This document shows, piece after piece, positions 54,788 through 63,846 of a stretch of DNA of 64,000 bases. Location of the stretch: positions 62,001 through 126,000 of the forward strand of contig NCHQ01000003.1 in NCBI GenBank assembly GCA_002281855.1, in the 5' to 3' direction. This stretch comes from Rhodospirillales bacterium 24-66-33 (GTDB lineage: Bacteria > Pseudomonadota > Alphaproteobacteria > Reyranellales > Reyranellaceae). The notes beneath the pieces were generated by a model. The model was not told the DNA's origin. It saw only the letters and a list, made by a program, of their open reading frames with translations, and searched no databases. The stretch's first letter is position 1; each line of letters opens with the position of its first letter. The translations under genes and the position numbers were made by a program.

Positions 54788-55987
54788 ATGGCAGCCGCAT
54801 CGCGCCGTCGCGGAGGAGGTTCGGCCGACTACACCTGGCCGGGCTATGTCGATGCGCTGACGACGCTGCTGATGGTGCTGATCTTCCTGCTGTCGCTGTT
54901 CAGCGTGGCGCAGTTCACGCTGACCGACACGCTAAACACCCGCGACAGCGCCATCGACGCCCTCAACAAGCAGCTCGGTAGTCTCGCCAGCGTGCTCTCG
55001 CTCGAGCAGGCGGCGAGCGAGGGACTGAAGCAGGACCTCGAGAAGCTCACCCTGCAGCTTCGTCAAAACCAGGCCGAGCGAGACCGGCTGGGCGCCGATC
55101 TCGCCGCCCAGCGCACCGCATCGGATGCCCTGAAGATCGAGCGCGACCAGCTCACGGAACGCCTGACGTCGATGTTGGCGGAACGCGAGCGGCTGGCCGC
55201 CTCGCTCGAAAGCTCCAACAAGGAAGCGGCCACGAAGGCCGGCGACCTCCAGAAGGAGATCGAGCGCCAGCGGCTGGAACTGACTCGCCTCGCCGCCTCG
55301 CTGGCCGCCGCCAACCAGGACAAGGGCAAGCTGTTCGGCGACCTCACCGAGGAGCAGAAACTCAGCGCCGAACAGAAGGCCGCCGTGGTGCGGCTGACCG
55401 CCGAGCTCGCGGCCCTCAAGGGAGAGCTGGCGCGCCTCAGCACCGTGCTCGATGCCGCTGACGTCAAAGCCAAGGAACAGCAGGCGCAGATCGTCGACCT
55501 CGGCCAGAAGCTCAACCGGGCGCTCGCCAGCAAGGTCGAGGAGCTGGCGCGCTACCGCTCGGAATTCTTCGGCAAGCTGCGCGAGGCACTGCGCGGGCAG
55601 CAGGATATCCAGGTCGTGGGCGACCGGTTCGTGTTCCAGTCGGAAGTGCTCTTCCCCTCCGGCTCGGCCAAGCTCCAGGAAGGCGGCGAGAAGCAGCTCG
55701 CCAATGTCGCCAAGCGCTTGGTCGAGATCGCCGCCACGATCCCGAAGGAGGTCAACTGGGTGCTCCAGGTCGACGGCCACACCGACAACAAGGCCATCGC
55801 CAGCGCGCAGTATCCGTCGAACTGGGAACTGTCGGCCGCCCGCGCCATCGCCGTGGTCAAGTTCCTCCACAGCGAAGGCATCCCGAACGACCGCCTCGTG
55901 GCCGCAGGCTACGGCGAATACCAGCCCCTGTCGTCCACCGACGCGGCCCGCAACCGCCGCATCGAGCTGAAGCTGACGAACCGCTGA
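54788..55987 (+). CDS. OmpA/MotB-like peptidoglycan-binding protein with long coiled-coil
   Basis: This 399-aa protein is the stator-like partner of the gene upstream. It has one membrane helix (about 22-44, VDALTTLLMVLIFLLSLFSV) preceded by Asp22, which matches the proton-carrying Asp of MotB/ExbD. A coiled-coil of about 200 residues (about 50-250) follows, then an OmpA-like domain from about 275 (FVFQSEVLFPSGSAKLQEGG), with QVDGHTDNKA and NWELSAARA contacting peptidoglycan. It ends 97 bp before the convergent DUF1489 gene. Its coil could span the periplasm and transmit force. The function is not known. Confidence 0.88.
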   Translation: MAAASRRRGGGSADYTWPGYVDALTTLLMVLIFLLSLFSVAQFTLTDTLNTRDSAIDALNKQLGSLASVLSLEQAASEGLKQDLEKLTLQLRQNQAERDRLGADLAAQRTASDALKIERDQLTERLTSMLAERERLAASLESSNKEAATKAGDLQKEIERQRLELTRLAASLAAANQDKGKLFGDLTEEQKLSAEQKAAVVRLTAELAALKGELARLSTVLDAADVKAKEQQAQIVDLGQKLNRALASKVEELARYRSEFFGKLREALRGQQDIQVVGDRFVFQSEVLFPSGSAKLQEGGEKQLANVAKRLVEIAATIPKEVNWVLQVDGHTDNKAIASAQYPSNWELSAARAIAVVKFLHSEGIPNDRLVAAGYGEYQPLSSTDAARNRRIELKLTNR

Positions 55988-56012
55988 AAGCAGGCAAGCG
56001 GCTCATTGGACC

Positions 56013-56075
56013 GCGCCACTCCAGTGGCGCTCAGGATTCGCGGTGGGACGATCACGGGCGCAACTGGAGTTGCGC
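56013..56075. other. Two related palindromes between convergent genes
   Basis: GCGCCACTCCAGTGGCGC (56013-56030) and GCGCAACTGGAGTTGCGC (56058-56075) are each perfect 8-bp stems with a 2-nt nominal loop, 27 bp apart. They share the pattern GCGCxACT and its complement. No T-run follows on either strand. They lie in the 97-bp convergent gap and may act as back-to-back transcript ends. The pairing is seen directly and the role is inferred. Confidence 0.55.
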
Positions 56076-56084
56076 GCTCCAGGG

Positions 56085-56513
56085 CTACAGCAAGCCAAGT
56101 CTCTTGAGTTCCGCCGCCATCTCGGCCGGCATGTCGGCGGTGTCGCCGCTCGACAGGTCCGGGGGCGCGCGGTCGGGCTCGAGGTAGCGCCAGCCCTGGA
56201 AGGGTTTGCAGGCGCGTGGCGCGGTCTCGATCAGAGGGCGCTTGAGCTTGATCCGGCAGAACTTCTTGCCGCTTTCCTCGTCGAAATCCTCCTCGAAGCC
56301 GACCAGCTCCTGGCGGCAGCGGATGACGCCGCGCACCACCCAGTAGAGCGAGCCGCCCAGCAGATCCTCGGCGCGCCGCGGCGAGTTACGGGTGTAGACC
56401 CAGTGCGGCGACCGTGCCGACTGCCCGCGCTCCTGGCGACGCGCTGCCTGGACCTTCTTCATGTGGGCGAGATCGTCAACGCCGACCGCGAGCTTGATGA
56501 GATGCAACGCCAT
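56085..56513 (-). CDS. DUF1489 family protein
   Basis: This 142-aa protein matches DUF1489, a family restricted mainly to alphaproteobacteria. It starts MALHLIKLAVGVDDLAHMKK, has TRNSPRRAEDLLGGSLYWVVRGVIRCRQ in short segments, and ends with MPAEMAAELKRLGLL. The function is unknown; no catalytic motif or membrane segment is evident. It is convergent with the OmpA-like gene and divergent from the alpha-2-macroglobulin gene across 175 bp, which contains only an imperfect ATTGT..ACAAT repeat. Confidence 0.9.
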   Translation of the reverse strand: MALHLIKLAVGVDDLAHMKKVQAARRQERGQSARSPHWVYTRNSPRRAEDLLGGSLYWVVRGVIRCRQELVGFEEDFDEESGKKFCRIKLKRPLIETAPRACKPFQGWRYLEPDRAPPDLSSGDTADMPAEMAAELKRLGLL

Positions 56514-56688
56514 CGTCTGCGCTTAGTGGCCATCGGCCGTTTGCTCAAGCACCGCCTATCCACAGCGCGGGCGCCGGGGGCGTGACCTGCGCGCCACAGG
56601 CTGCGAGAATTGCAGACCGGACGTCTGGCTCCACATTGTCTGCACAATCCACGCTCTATTGTCCGGTCGCTGTTTGCGGGGAACTCTC

Positions 56689-59600
56689 ATGAATAAGTCG
56701 ACGCTGGCCGCCTTGGTTGTGGCCCTCATGCTGGGCTCCGGCATTGCGGGTTACCTGATCGGGAGGCCGGGCGATTCGCTCGACCGTCCCGCGCCGGCGC
56801 CTGCGACCGTCGCCGCGCCTCCGGCCACGGCACCGGCCACCCCAACGCCGCCAGCGAGCCCGCCAGCCCAGACGGCCCAGTCCTCCGCCCCGGCTCCGAT
56901 CGCCCAGCCGGCCGCATCGCCGTCCGATCCCTTCTCCTTCCGTCGCGTCGCAGTCGATTCGAGTCGCAGCGAGGCGGAAGCCTGCCTCGCCTTCAACAAG
57001 CCGCTCGCCACCGGCGACGTGAAGTACGGCGACTTCATCCGCATCGATCCCGACGCGAAGACGGCGCTGCGCACCGTAGACGACCGGCTGTGCATCGCCG
57101 GCCTCACCTATGGCCAGGACTACACCGTCAAGCTGCTGGCGGGCCTCCCCGGACGCGACGGCGAGAAGCTGCGCGACGAGCAGAGCGTGAGCGTGGCGCT
57201 GGGCGCCCGTCCGGCCGTGGTGAACCTGCCCGGCAAGGGTTTCATCCTGCCGCGCGGCAGCGCCGCCGGCCTGCCCGTGACGACCATCAACGTCTCCAAG
57301 GTCGGCATCTCGGTCTATCGCGTGAACGAGCGCGGCATCGATCGCTTCTCCGCCGACCGCTACTACGATGTGGCCTTCCCCGGCTCCGAGCCGATCACCG
57401 AACCCTGGTCGCTGCGCAGCTGGCTGAACGGAAGCAACGGCGCCGAGCAGTGGACCGGGACGATGGACGTGCGCAGCGTGCCCAACCAGGCCGTCGTCAC
57501 CGCCTTCCCGATCCGCGAGACCATCCAGGACTGGAAGCCCGGCGCCTATTTCGTCGTGGTGTGGAATGCCGCCAAGCCGCCGTCCCGCGACTATGACGAC
57601 GACGAATCGACGAGCGGTGCGGCGGCCGGCCTGTGGGTCATCGACACCGATATCGGCCTCACCTCCTTCAGCGGCGACGACGGGCTGAACGTCTTCGCGC
57701 GCTCGCTGCAGACCGCCCAGCCGCTGGCCGGCATCGAGGTCACCGTCCTGTCGCGCGGCAATGAGCCGATCGGCAAGGTGGTCACCGGCGCCGATGGCCG
57801 CGCCTCCTTCGCGGCCGGCCTGCTCAAGGGCAGCGGCGCGGCCGAACCGGTCGCCGTCATGGCGCAGGATCCGGCGAAGAAGGAATTCTCGCGCCTCGAA
57901 CTCACAAAATCGGCCTTCGACCTGTCCGACCGCGGCGTCGAGGGCCGGCCGCAACCCGGCCCGGTCGATGCCTTCCTCTACACCGAGCGCGGCATCTATC
58001 GGCCCGGCGAGACCGTCCAGCTCATGGCGCTGATGCGCGACGACGCGGCCAATGCCCTCTCCAACCTGCCCGTCACGCTGATCGTCAAGCGGCCGGACGG
58101 CAGCGAGTTCACCCGCTTCACCCACGGCCTGCAGGGCCCGGGCGCCATCGCCCAGACGATCGACCTACCGAAGTCCTCGCGGCGCGGCCGCTGGTCGGTC
58201 GCCGCCTATATCGATCCCAAGGGCGCGCCGGTCGGCCGCGTCGAGTTCTCGGTCGAGGATTTCGTGCCCGAGAAGCTCAAGATCGAACTCACGCCCGACG
58301 AGCCGATCATCCGGCCCGGCAGCGTGAACCGCTTCGTCCTTTCGGCCGACTTCCTCTATGGCACCCCGGCGTCCGATCTCGCCGTCGAAGGCGACATGCG
58401 CATCACCGTCGACGACATGCCGTTCCCGGCCTTCGCCAAATACCGGTTCGGACCCGAGGACGATCGCGAAAAATTCGAACCGCCCTTCATCGAGCTGAAG
58501 GGCGAGAACACCGACCCGGCCGGCAAGTCGAGCCTCGAATGGGCAGGTGATCTCGCCAAGGAGACGGTCCTGCCGCTACGCGCCCAGATCCAGGCGCGCG
58601 TCTTCGAGCCGGGCGGCGGCCGCGCCACCAAGACCGAGAAGGTGATGCCGGTCCGGACCCGCGACACATATATCGGTGTCCGCCCGACCTTCGAGGGCCG
58701 CTATTCCCGCGAGGGTGTCGACACCGAGTTCGACGTGGTGGCGGTCGACGCGGCCGGCACCCAGACCGCACGCCCCTCGGTCGAATACAAGATCGAACGC
58801 ATCACCAACGCCTATCAATGGTTCCAGGTCGACGGTCGCTGGCGGTGGCAGTCGGTCACCAACACCCGACTGATCACGGCCGACAAGGTGACCTTGAAGG
58901 CCGACGCGCCAACCCGGCTCGCGCAGCGGCTGGACTGGGGCCAGCACAAGCTCACCGTCATCGACAACGAAAAGAACACCTCGACCAGCCTCACCTTCTA
59001 CGTGGGTTGGTACGGCGGCACGGGCACTGAAGAGGCGCCCGATACGCTGCGTGTCGCCAGCGACAAGCAGAACTATGCGCCGGGCGACACGGCCCGGCTG
59101 CGCATCGAGGCGCCGTTCGCCGGCGAGGCGCTGATCGCCATCGCGACCGACCGCATCGTCTCCACCCAGTCGGTGCAGGTGCCGGCCGGCGGTACGACGG
59201 TCGACATCCCGGTGAAGGGCGAATGGGGCGCCGGCGCCTATGCGCTGGTCACGGCCTGGCGACCGCTCGCGGCGCCGGCGGAACGCACGCCCACGCGCGC
59301 GATCGGCGCGACGTGGATCGGCCTCAATCCGGCCCTGCGCACCCTCGCCATCCAGATCGGCACGCCGGAGAAGATCACACCGCGGCAGCGCATCGAGGTG
59401 CCGGTGAAGGTGTCCAACCTGCAGCCCGGCCAGGAGGCGTTCGTCACCCTGGCCGCTGTCGACGAGGGCATCCTGCAGCTTACCCGCTACAAGACACCCA
59501 ATCCCGCCGACCACTATTTCGGCAAGCGTCGCCTCGGCGTTTCCATGCGCGACGATTACGGCCGCCTGCTCGACACCCGCGCCGACGAGCTCGGTCGCAT

Positions 59601-61665
59601 CCGGGCCGGCGGCGACGCCGGTGAGATCGGTGGGCTCGACATCGTGCCGACACGCACCGTTTCGCTGTTCAGCGGTCCGGTGAAACTCGACGACAAGGGT
59701 GAAGCGAAGATCGCCTTCGACATTCCTGACTTCATCGGCCAGCTCCGCTTGATGGCGGTGGCCTACGACAAGACTCGCGTCGGCTCCGGCGAGCAGCGCC
59801 TGTTCGTGCGCGATGCCGTCACGGCCGACGTCGTGCTGCCGCGCTTCCTCGCGCCGAAGGATCTCGGACGGGTGGCGCTCTCGCTGCACAATGTCGACGG
59901 CCAGTCCGGCGACTACCGCGTCACCCTCACGGCCAGCGGCTCGATTTCGCTCGAGCGGCCGGTGGCCGAGACCAAGCGCCTCGCCGCCAATCAGCGTGAG
60001 CTGCTGACCTGGCCGCTGCGAGCGGGCGACGCGGGCTTCGGCAAGGTGACGGTGTCCGTCCAGGGTCCCGGCAACTTCGCCGTCCAGCGCGAATGGGACA
60101 TCCAGGTGCGGCCGGCGCAGACTCCCAGCGCGGTCGATACGGTCGCGCGCCTGGCGCCGGGCAACGAGGCCACGGTCGACCGCAACGTGATTGCGGCCTT
60201 CGCGCCCGGGACCGCTCAGGTCAGCGCCTCGCTAACCCGCATTCCCGGGATCGACGTCGCGGGCCTGCTGCGCCAGCTCGACAAGTATCCGTTCGGCTGC
60301 ATCGAGCAGACGACCAGCCGCGCCATGCCGCTGCTCTACTACAACGACATGGCGCTGCTGGGGTACGGTCCCGCCGATCCGCGCATCAACGAGCGTGTGC
60401 AGGATGCGGTCTATCGCGTCGTCGACATGCAGTTGCCCGATGGCTCGTTCGGCATGTGGGGCCCCTTCTCCACGCCAGCGGCGGAATGGCTGCAGACCTA
60501 TGTGCTCGACTTCCTGGTGCGCGCCAACCAGCAGCAGATGGCCGTACCCTCCGCCTCCCTGCAGCGGGCGCTCGGCTGGCTCAACAAGACCGCCGACAAG
60601 CTCTCGCCCAACGCCCAGGCCTATGCCTGGTACGTGCTGGCGAAGTCGGGCTACGCCGATCCCGGCCGCGTCCGCTACTTCCAGGATACGAAGGCCGCCG
60701 AGATGAAGGGCGGTATCGCCTGGGCGATGCTGGCCGCGGCCCTGAACCAGGTGGGCGAGCCGGGGCGCGGTCGCCTCGCCTTCGCCCTGGCGCGCCAGCG
60801 CATCGACGAGCGCGATCCGTCCGACTATTACGGCTCGCCGCTGCGCAACCGCGCCGCCCTCGTCACGCTCGCCGTCGAAGCGGGCGGCCGCGAGGCGCTG
60901 ACCGAGGTGACGAGCCTCGTGGGCGAGCGGCTGGCAGCCTCGATCGGCCTCACCACCACGCAGGAACAGGCATGGCTGGTGATGGCCGCTCGCGCGATGA
61001 GCGGTAGCGCCCAACTCGCCTATTCGGTGGACGGCCAGCAACGCCAGGCGGCGGGCGAGCCGGTGACGTTCACCCCGGACGCGGCATCCCTCGCCCGCGG
61101 CCTCAAGCTGCGCAACGACACCGATCGTCCAATCTGGATGCAGGTGACGGCGCGCGGCGTGCCGGTCGACCCGCAGCCCGCGGCGACCGCCGGCATCAGC
61201 GTCGAGCGCGAATTCCTGAAGTTCGACGGCGAGCCCAGTTCGCTGGGCCATGTCGTGCAGAACGAGCGCTTCATCGTCTCGATCTCCGGCCGCAACCTGG
61301 AAGGCGGCTACCACGAGGTGGCCCTGCTCGACCTGCTGCCGGCCGGCTTCGAGATCGAAGCGGTGCTGAACGACGAGACGGCGAAATCCTTCCCGTTTCT
61401 GACCGACCTGACCGAAACCCGGATCGCCGAGGCGCGGGACGACAGATTCTTCGCGTCCTTCAACATGGGAACCCGACCCTATCAGACCTGGTGGGATTCC
61501 TCGGCGAAGAACCCGAACTCCTATCACGTCGCCTACATCGTGCGCGCCGTGACGCCCGGCACCTACGCCGTCCCGGCCACGAACGTCTCCGACATGTATG
61601 CGCCGCGGGTTTACGGCCGGACGGCGATGCACACTCTCACGATCGTTCCGGCGGGAACGAAGTAG
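56689..61665 (+). CDS. Bacterial alpha-2-macroglobulin family protein (YfhM type)
   Basis: This 1658-aa periplasmic protein belongs to the bacterial alpha-2-macroglobulins, which trap foreign proteases. The ATG at 56689 follows GGGGAA. An N-terminal hydrophobic segment (about 7-28) is followed by a Pro/Ala/Thr-rich linker to about residue 80. No lipobox Cys is seen, so it is likely anchored by the helix. MG domains and a bait-like region follow, then the thioester site YPFGCIEQTTSR with Cys1204 and Gln1207 intact, in an alpha-helical TED domain (about 1180-1450). A C-terminal receptor-like domain ends the protein. pbpC starts 5 bp downstream, the classic yfhM-pbpC pair. Confidence 0.93.
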   Translation: MNKSTLAALVVALMLGSGIAGYLIGRPGDSLDRPAPAPATVAAPPATAPATPTPPASPPAQTAQSSAPAPIAQPAASPSDPFSFRRVAVDSSRSEAEACLAFNKPLATGDVKYGDFIRIDPDAKTALRTVDDRLCIAGLTYGQDYTVKLLAGLPGRDGEKLRDEQSVSVALGARPAVVNLPGKGFILPRGSAAGLPVTTINVSKVGISVYRVNERGIDRFSADRYYDVAFPGSEPITEPWSLRSWLNGSNGAEQWTGTMDVRSVPNQAVVTAFPIRETIQDWKPGAYFVVVWNAAKPPSRDYDDDESTSGAAAGLWVIDTDIGLTSFSGDDGLNVFARSLQTAQPLAGIEVTVLSRGNEPIGKVVTGADGRASFAAGLLKGSGAAEPVAVMAQDPAKKEFSRLELTKSAFDLSDRGVEGRPQPGPVDAFLYTERGIYRPGETVQLMALMRDDAANALSNLPVTLIVKRPDGSEFTRFTHGLQGPGAIAQTIDLPKSSRRGRWSVAAYIDPKGAPVGRVEFSVEDFVPEKLKIELTPDEPIIRPGSVNRFVLSADFLYGTPASDLAVEGDMRITVDDMPFPAFAKYRFGPEDDREKFEPPFIELKGENTDPAGKSSLEWAGDLAKETVLPLRAQIQARVFEPGGGRATKTEKVMPVRTRDTYIGVRPTFEGRYSREGVDTEFDVVAVDAAGTQTARPSVEYKIERITNAYQWFQVDGRWRWQSVTNTRLITADKVTLKADAPTRLAQRLDWGQHKLTVIDNEKNTSTSLTFYVGWYGGTGTEEAPDTLRVASDKQNYAPGDTARLRIEAPFAGEALIAIATDRIVSTQSVQVPAGGTTVDIPVKGEWGAGAYALVTAWRPLAAPAERTPTRAIGATWIGLNPALRTLAIQIGTPEKITPRQRIEVPVKVSNLQPGQEAFVTLAAVDEGILQLTRYKTPNPADHYFGKRRLGVSMRDDYGRLLDTRADELGRIRAGGDAGEIGGLDIVPTRTVSLFSGPVKLDDKGEAKIAFDIPDFIGQLRLMAVAYDKTRVGSGEQRLFVRDAVTADVVLPRFLAPKDLGRVALSLHNVDGQSGDYRVTLTASGSISLERPVAETKRLAANQRELLTWPLRAGDAGFGKVTVSVQGPGNFAVQREWDIQVRPAQTPSAVDTVARLAPGNEATVDRNVIAAFAPGTAQVSASLTRIPGIDVAGLLRQLDKYPFGCIEQTTSRAMPLLYYNDMALLGYGPADPRINERVQDAVYRVVDMQLPDGSFGMWGPFSTPAAEWLQTYVLDFLVRANQQQMAVPSASLQRALGWLNKTADKLSPNAQAYAWYVLAKSGYADPGRVRYFQDTKAAEMKGGIAWAMLAAALNQVGEPGRGRLAFALARQRIDERDPSDYYGSPLRNRAALVTLAVEAGGREALTEVTSLVGERLAASIGLTTTQEQAWLVMAARAMSGSAQLAYSVDGQQRQAAGEPVTFTPDAASLARGLKLRNDTDRPIWMQVTARGVPVDPQPAATAGISVEREFLKFDGEPSSLGHVVQNERFIVSISGRNLEGGYHEVALLDLLPAGFEIEAVLNDETAKSFPFLTDLTETRIAEARDDRFFASFNMGTRPYQTWWDSSAKNPNSYHVAYIVRAVTPGTYAVPATNVSDMYAPRVYGRTAMHTLTIVPAGTK

Positions 61666-61670
61666 AGCGG

Positions 61671-63707
61671 ATGCGCCTCAGGCCTTACCTGGCCGGACTC
61701 GCCATCGCCGCCACGACCCTGGCGGCGACGGCGCTGACGCTCGATCGTCTCTTCCCGCCCGACCTGTCGCGCTATCACGACCGGTCGACCGAGGTGATCG
61801 ACGCCAACGGCCGCCTGTTGCGCGCTTTCACGACGGCCGACGGCAAGTGGCGGCTCAAGACGGCAGTCGACGACGTCGATCCGCTCTATCTCGGCCTGCT
61901 CAAGGCCTACGAGGATCGCCGCTTCGACTCCCACTGGGGCGTCGATCCCCTCGCGGCCCTGCGAGCGGCCGGGCAGCTCGCCGAGCGCGGGCGCATCGTG
62001 TCGGGCGCCTCGACTCTGTCCATGCAGGCCGCCCGCCTGCTCGATCCCCGCCCGCGCAGCTTCACGACGAAGGCCATCCAATCGGCCCGCGCGCTCCAGC
62101 TCGAATGGCGCTACTCGAAGCGCGAGGTGCTGGCGATCTACCTCACGCTGGCGCCGATGGGCGGCAACCTCGAGGGCGTGCGTGCCGCATCGCTGGCCTA
62201 TTTCGGCAAGGAACCGCGCCAGCTCAGCGCCGCCGAGGCCGCGCTCCTCGTCGCCATCCCGCAATCGCCCGAGCGGCGACGCCCCGACCGTGCGTCCCTC
62301 GTGGCGCAGGCCGCGCGGGACCGCGTGCTGGAACGCGGCGTCGAGCATGGCGTCATCGACTCTGCCCTGTTCGAGATGGCACGCAGCCGCCTCGCGCCCG
62401 ACCGCCGGCTCGCCCTGCCGATGCAGGCACCGCATCTCGCGGCCTGGCTGGCCGGCCAGTCGCCGGGCACCGCCGTGCCCACCACGATACGCTACGAACT
62501 GCAGCAGGCACTCGCCCAACTGGTGCACGAGGAGCGGCGCCAGCAAGGCGACGGCGCCGACATCGCCATGGTCGTGCTCGACAACCGAACCGGCGCGGTC
62601 GTGGCCTGGCTGGGCGGCGACAATTTCTTCGGCCGCGCCGGCCAGGTCGACCTGGTGCGCGCCCGCCGCTCGCCGGGCTCGGCGCTGAAGCCGCTGATCT
62701 ATGCCATGGCCTTCGACGACCGCACCCTGCATCCCGAGACCCTGGTCGAGGATGTTCCGGTGCGGTTCCGCGACTGGCTGCCGCGCAACTTCGACCGCGA
62801 CCATCAGGGCGCCGTGACGGTGCGCCGCGCGTTGCAGCAATCCCTGAACGTCCCGGCCGTGTTGGCGCTGGAGAAGGTCGGCCCACTGCGCTTCCTCTCC
62901 ACCCTGCGCACCGCCGGCGTCACGCCCGGCCTGCCGCCGGGCGACAACGGCAACTCGCTGGGCGTGGCGCTCGGAAGCGCCACGATCTCGCCGCTCGAGA
63001 TGGCGGGACTCTATTCGGGCCTGGCCAATGGCGGCCGCTTCGCGCCGCCCCAGGTCCGCCGGGATCGGCCCAAGCCCTCGCCGCTCCGCCTCATCGGACC
63101 GACCGCCGCCTGGTACGTCTCGGACGTGCTGGCCGAGGCACCGCTGCCCGAAGGCTTCGCCTCCCTGCCCGTGGCGCTGCGCGAGCGCCGCATCGCCTTC
63201 AAGACCGGTACGTCGGCCGGCTATCGCGACGCCTGGGCCGCCGGCTACAGCGCCAACTGGACGGTCGTCGTGTGGGTCGGCCATGCCGACGGCACGCCGC
63301 GTCCCGGCCAGCTCGGCCGACTCTCGGCGCTGCCCATCCTCTTCAAGGCATACGGCCGGCTCCCGGCCGAGGACAATCGCGCGATCCGCCCGCCCGCCGA
63401 CGTCCTCAAGGTCGCGTCCCATCGCGAGCTGCCGCCCCGCATGCGCACCCTCGCGCCCTATAGCGAGACGAGCGGCGGCCCGCGCATCGCCTATCCGCCG
63501 GCCGATGCCCGCATCGAGCTGGCCGCCCGCGAGGCCGTCCCGTTGAATGCCATGGGCGGCCAGGGCCGCCTGCGCTGGCTGGTCGACGGCCGCCCGCTGG
63601 AGGGCACGCAGTGGGTGCCCGACGGTGCCGGCACGGCACGTGTTGCCGTCGTCGACGAGGCGGGTCGCTCCACCTCGGTCACCGTCCGGATCGTAGAGCG
63701 GCGATAG
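61671..63707 (+). CDS. pbpC: Penicillin-binding protein 1C
   Basis: PBP1C is a bifunctional peptidoglycan synthase linked to alpha-2-macroglobulins. The 678-aa protein has a membrane anchor (about 7-25), a transglycosylase domain with EDRRF (catalytic Glu81) and GASTLSMQAARLL, and a transpeptidase domain with S337-A-L-K340, S391-L-N393 and KTGTS from K511. A C-terminal BiPBP_C domain (about 575-678) ends in VRIVERR. All active-site motifs are intact. The ATG at 61671 is 5 bp after the macroglobulin stop. The model from E. coli is that the synthase repairs walls after protease attack. Confidence 0.96.
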   Translation: MRLRPYLAGLAIAATTLAATALTLDRLFPPDLSRYHDRSTEVIDANGRLLRAFTTADGKWRLKTAVDDVDPLYLGLLKAYEDRRFDSHWGVDPLAALRAAGQLAERGRIVSGASTLSMQAARLLDPRPRSFTTKAIQSARALQLEWRYSKREVLAIYLTLAPMGGNLEGVRAASLAYFGKEPRQLSAAEAALLVAIPQSPERRRPDRASLVAQAARDRVLERGVEHGVIDSALFEMARSRLAPDRRLALPMQAPHLAAWLAGQSPGTAVPTTIRYELQQALAQLVHEERRQQGDGADIAMVVLDNRTGAVVAWLGGDNFFGRAGQVDLVRARRSPGSALKPLIYAMAFDDRTLHPETLVEDVPVRFRDWLPRNFDRDHQGAVTVRRALQQSLNVPAVLALEKVGPLRFLSTLRTAGVTPGLPPGDNGNSLGVALGSATISPLEMAGLYSGLANGGRFAPPQVRRDRPKPSPLRLIGPTAAWYVSDVLAEAPLPEGFASLPVALRERRIAFKTGTSAGYRDAWAAGYSANWTVVVWVGHADGTPRPGQLGRLSALPILFKAYGRLPAEDNRAIRPPADVLKVASHRELPPRMRTLAPYSETSGGPRIAYPPADARIELAAREAVPLNAMGGQGRLRWLVDGRPLEGTQWVPDGAGTARVAVVDEAGRSTSVTVRIVERR

Positions 63708-63819
63708 CGGTCGTCAGGCCACAAAGGCCAGCACCACCCGCTCCCAGCCTTCGGCGCTCATGACCCGTCAACGGTCGCCACGACACCTGATTCCGGAGCT
63801 GCGACTCTGGCTTCGATTG

Positions 63820-63846
63820 TTTCGTTTATTTCGTTTGTTTCGTTTA
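63820..63846. repeat. Three tandem 9-bp repeats TTTCGTTTR
   Basis: TTTCGTTTA, TTTCGTTTG and TTTCGTTTA lie in direct tandem at 63820-63828, 63829-63837 and 63838-63846. The third copy contains the stop codon of the minus-strand HMG-CoA lyase gene (TAA, 63846-63844). The A/T-rich run is unlike its GC-rich surroundings. It may have arisen by slippage. The rest of 63708-63819 holds nothing I can name. Confidence 0.7.

Noticed and set aside
53637..55987. Zorya-type defence system (ZorAB-like motor pair)
   Set aside because: The MotA-like plus OmpA-like layout recalls ZorA and ZorB, but no ZorC, ZorD or ZorE helicase/nuclease gene follows; the next genes are DUF1489 and the macroglobulin. The neighbours are housekeeping.
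56558..56688. Sigma-70 promoter for the macroglobulin gene
   Set aside because: Several TTG-like boxes exist in the gap, but none has a -10 match at 16-18 bp that I would defend.
56656..58125. Minus-strand open frames inside the macroglobulin gene, and similar ones inside pbpC (61611-63422)
   Set aside because: They are antisense shadows of well-supported genes, without ribosome sites or family similarity.
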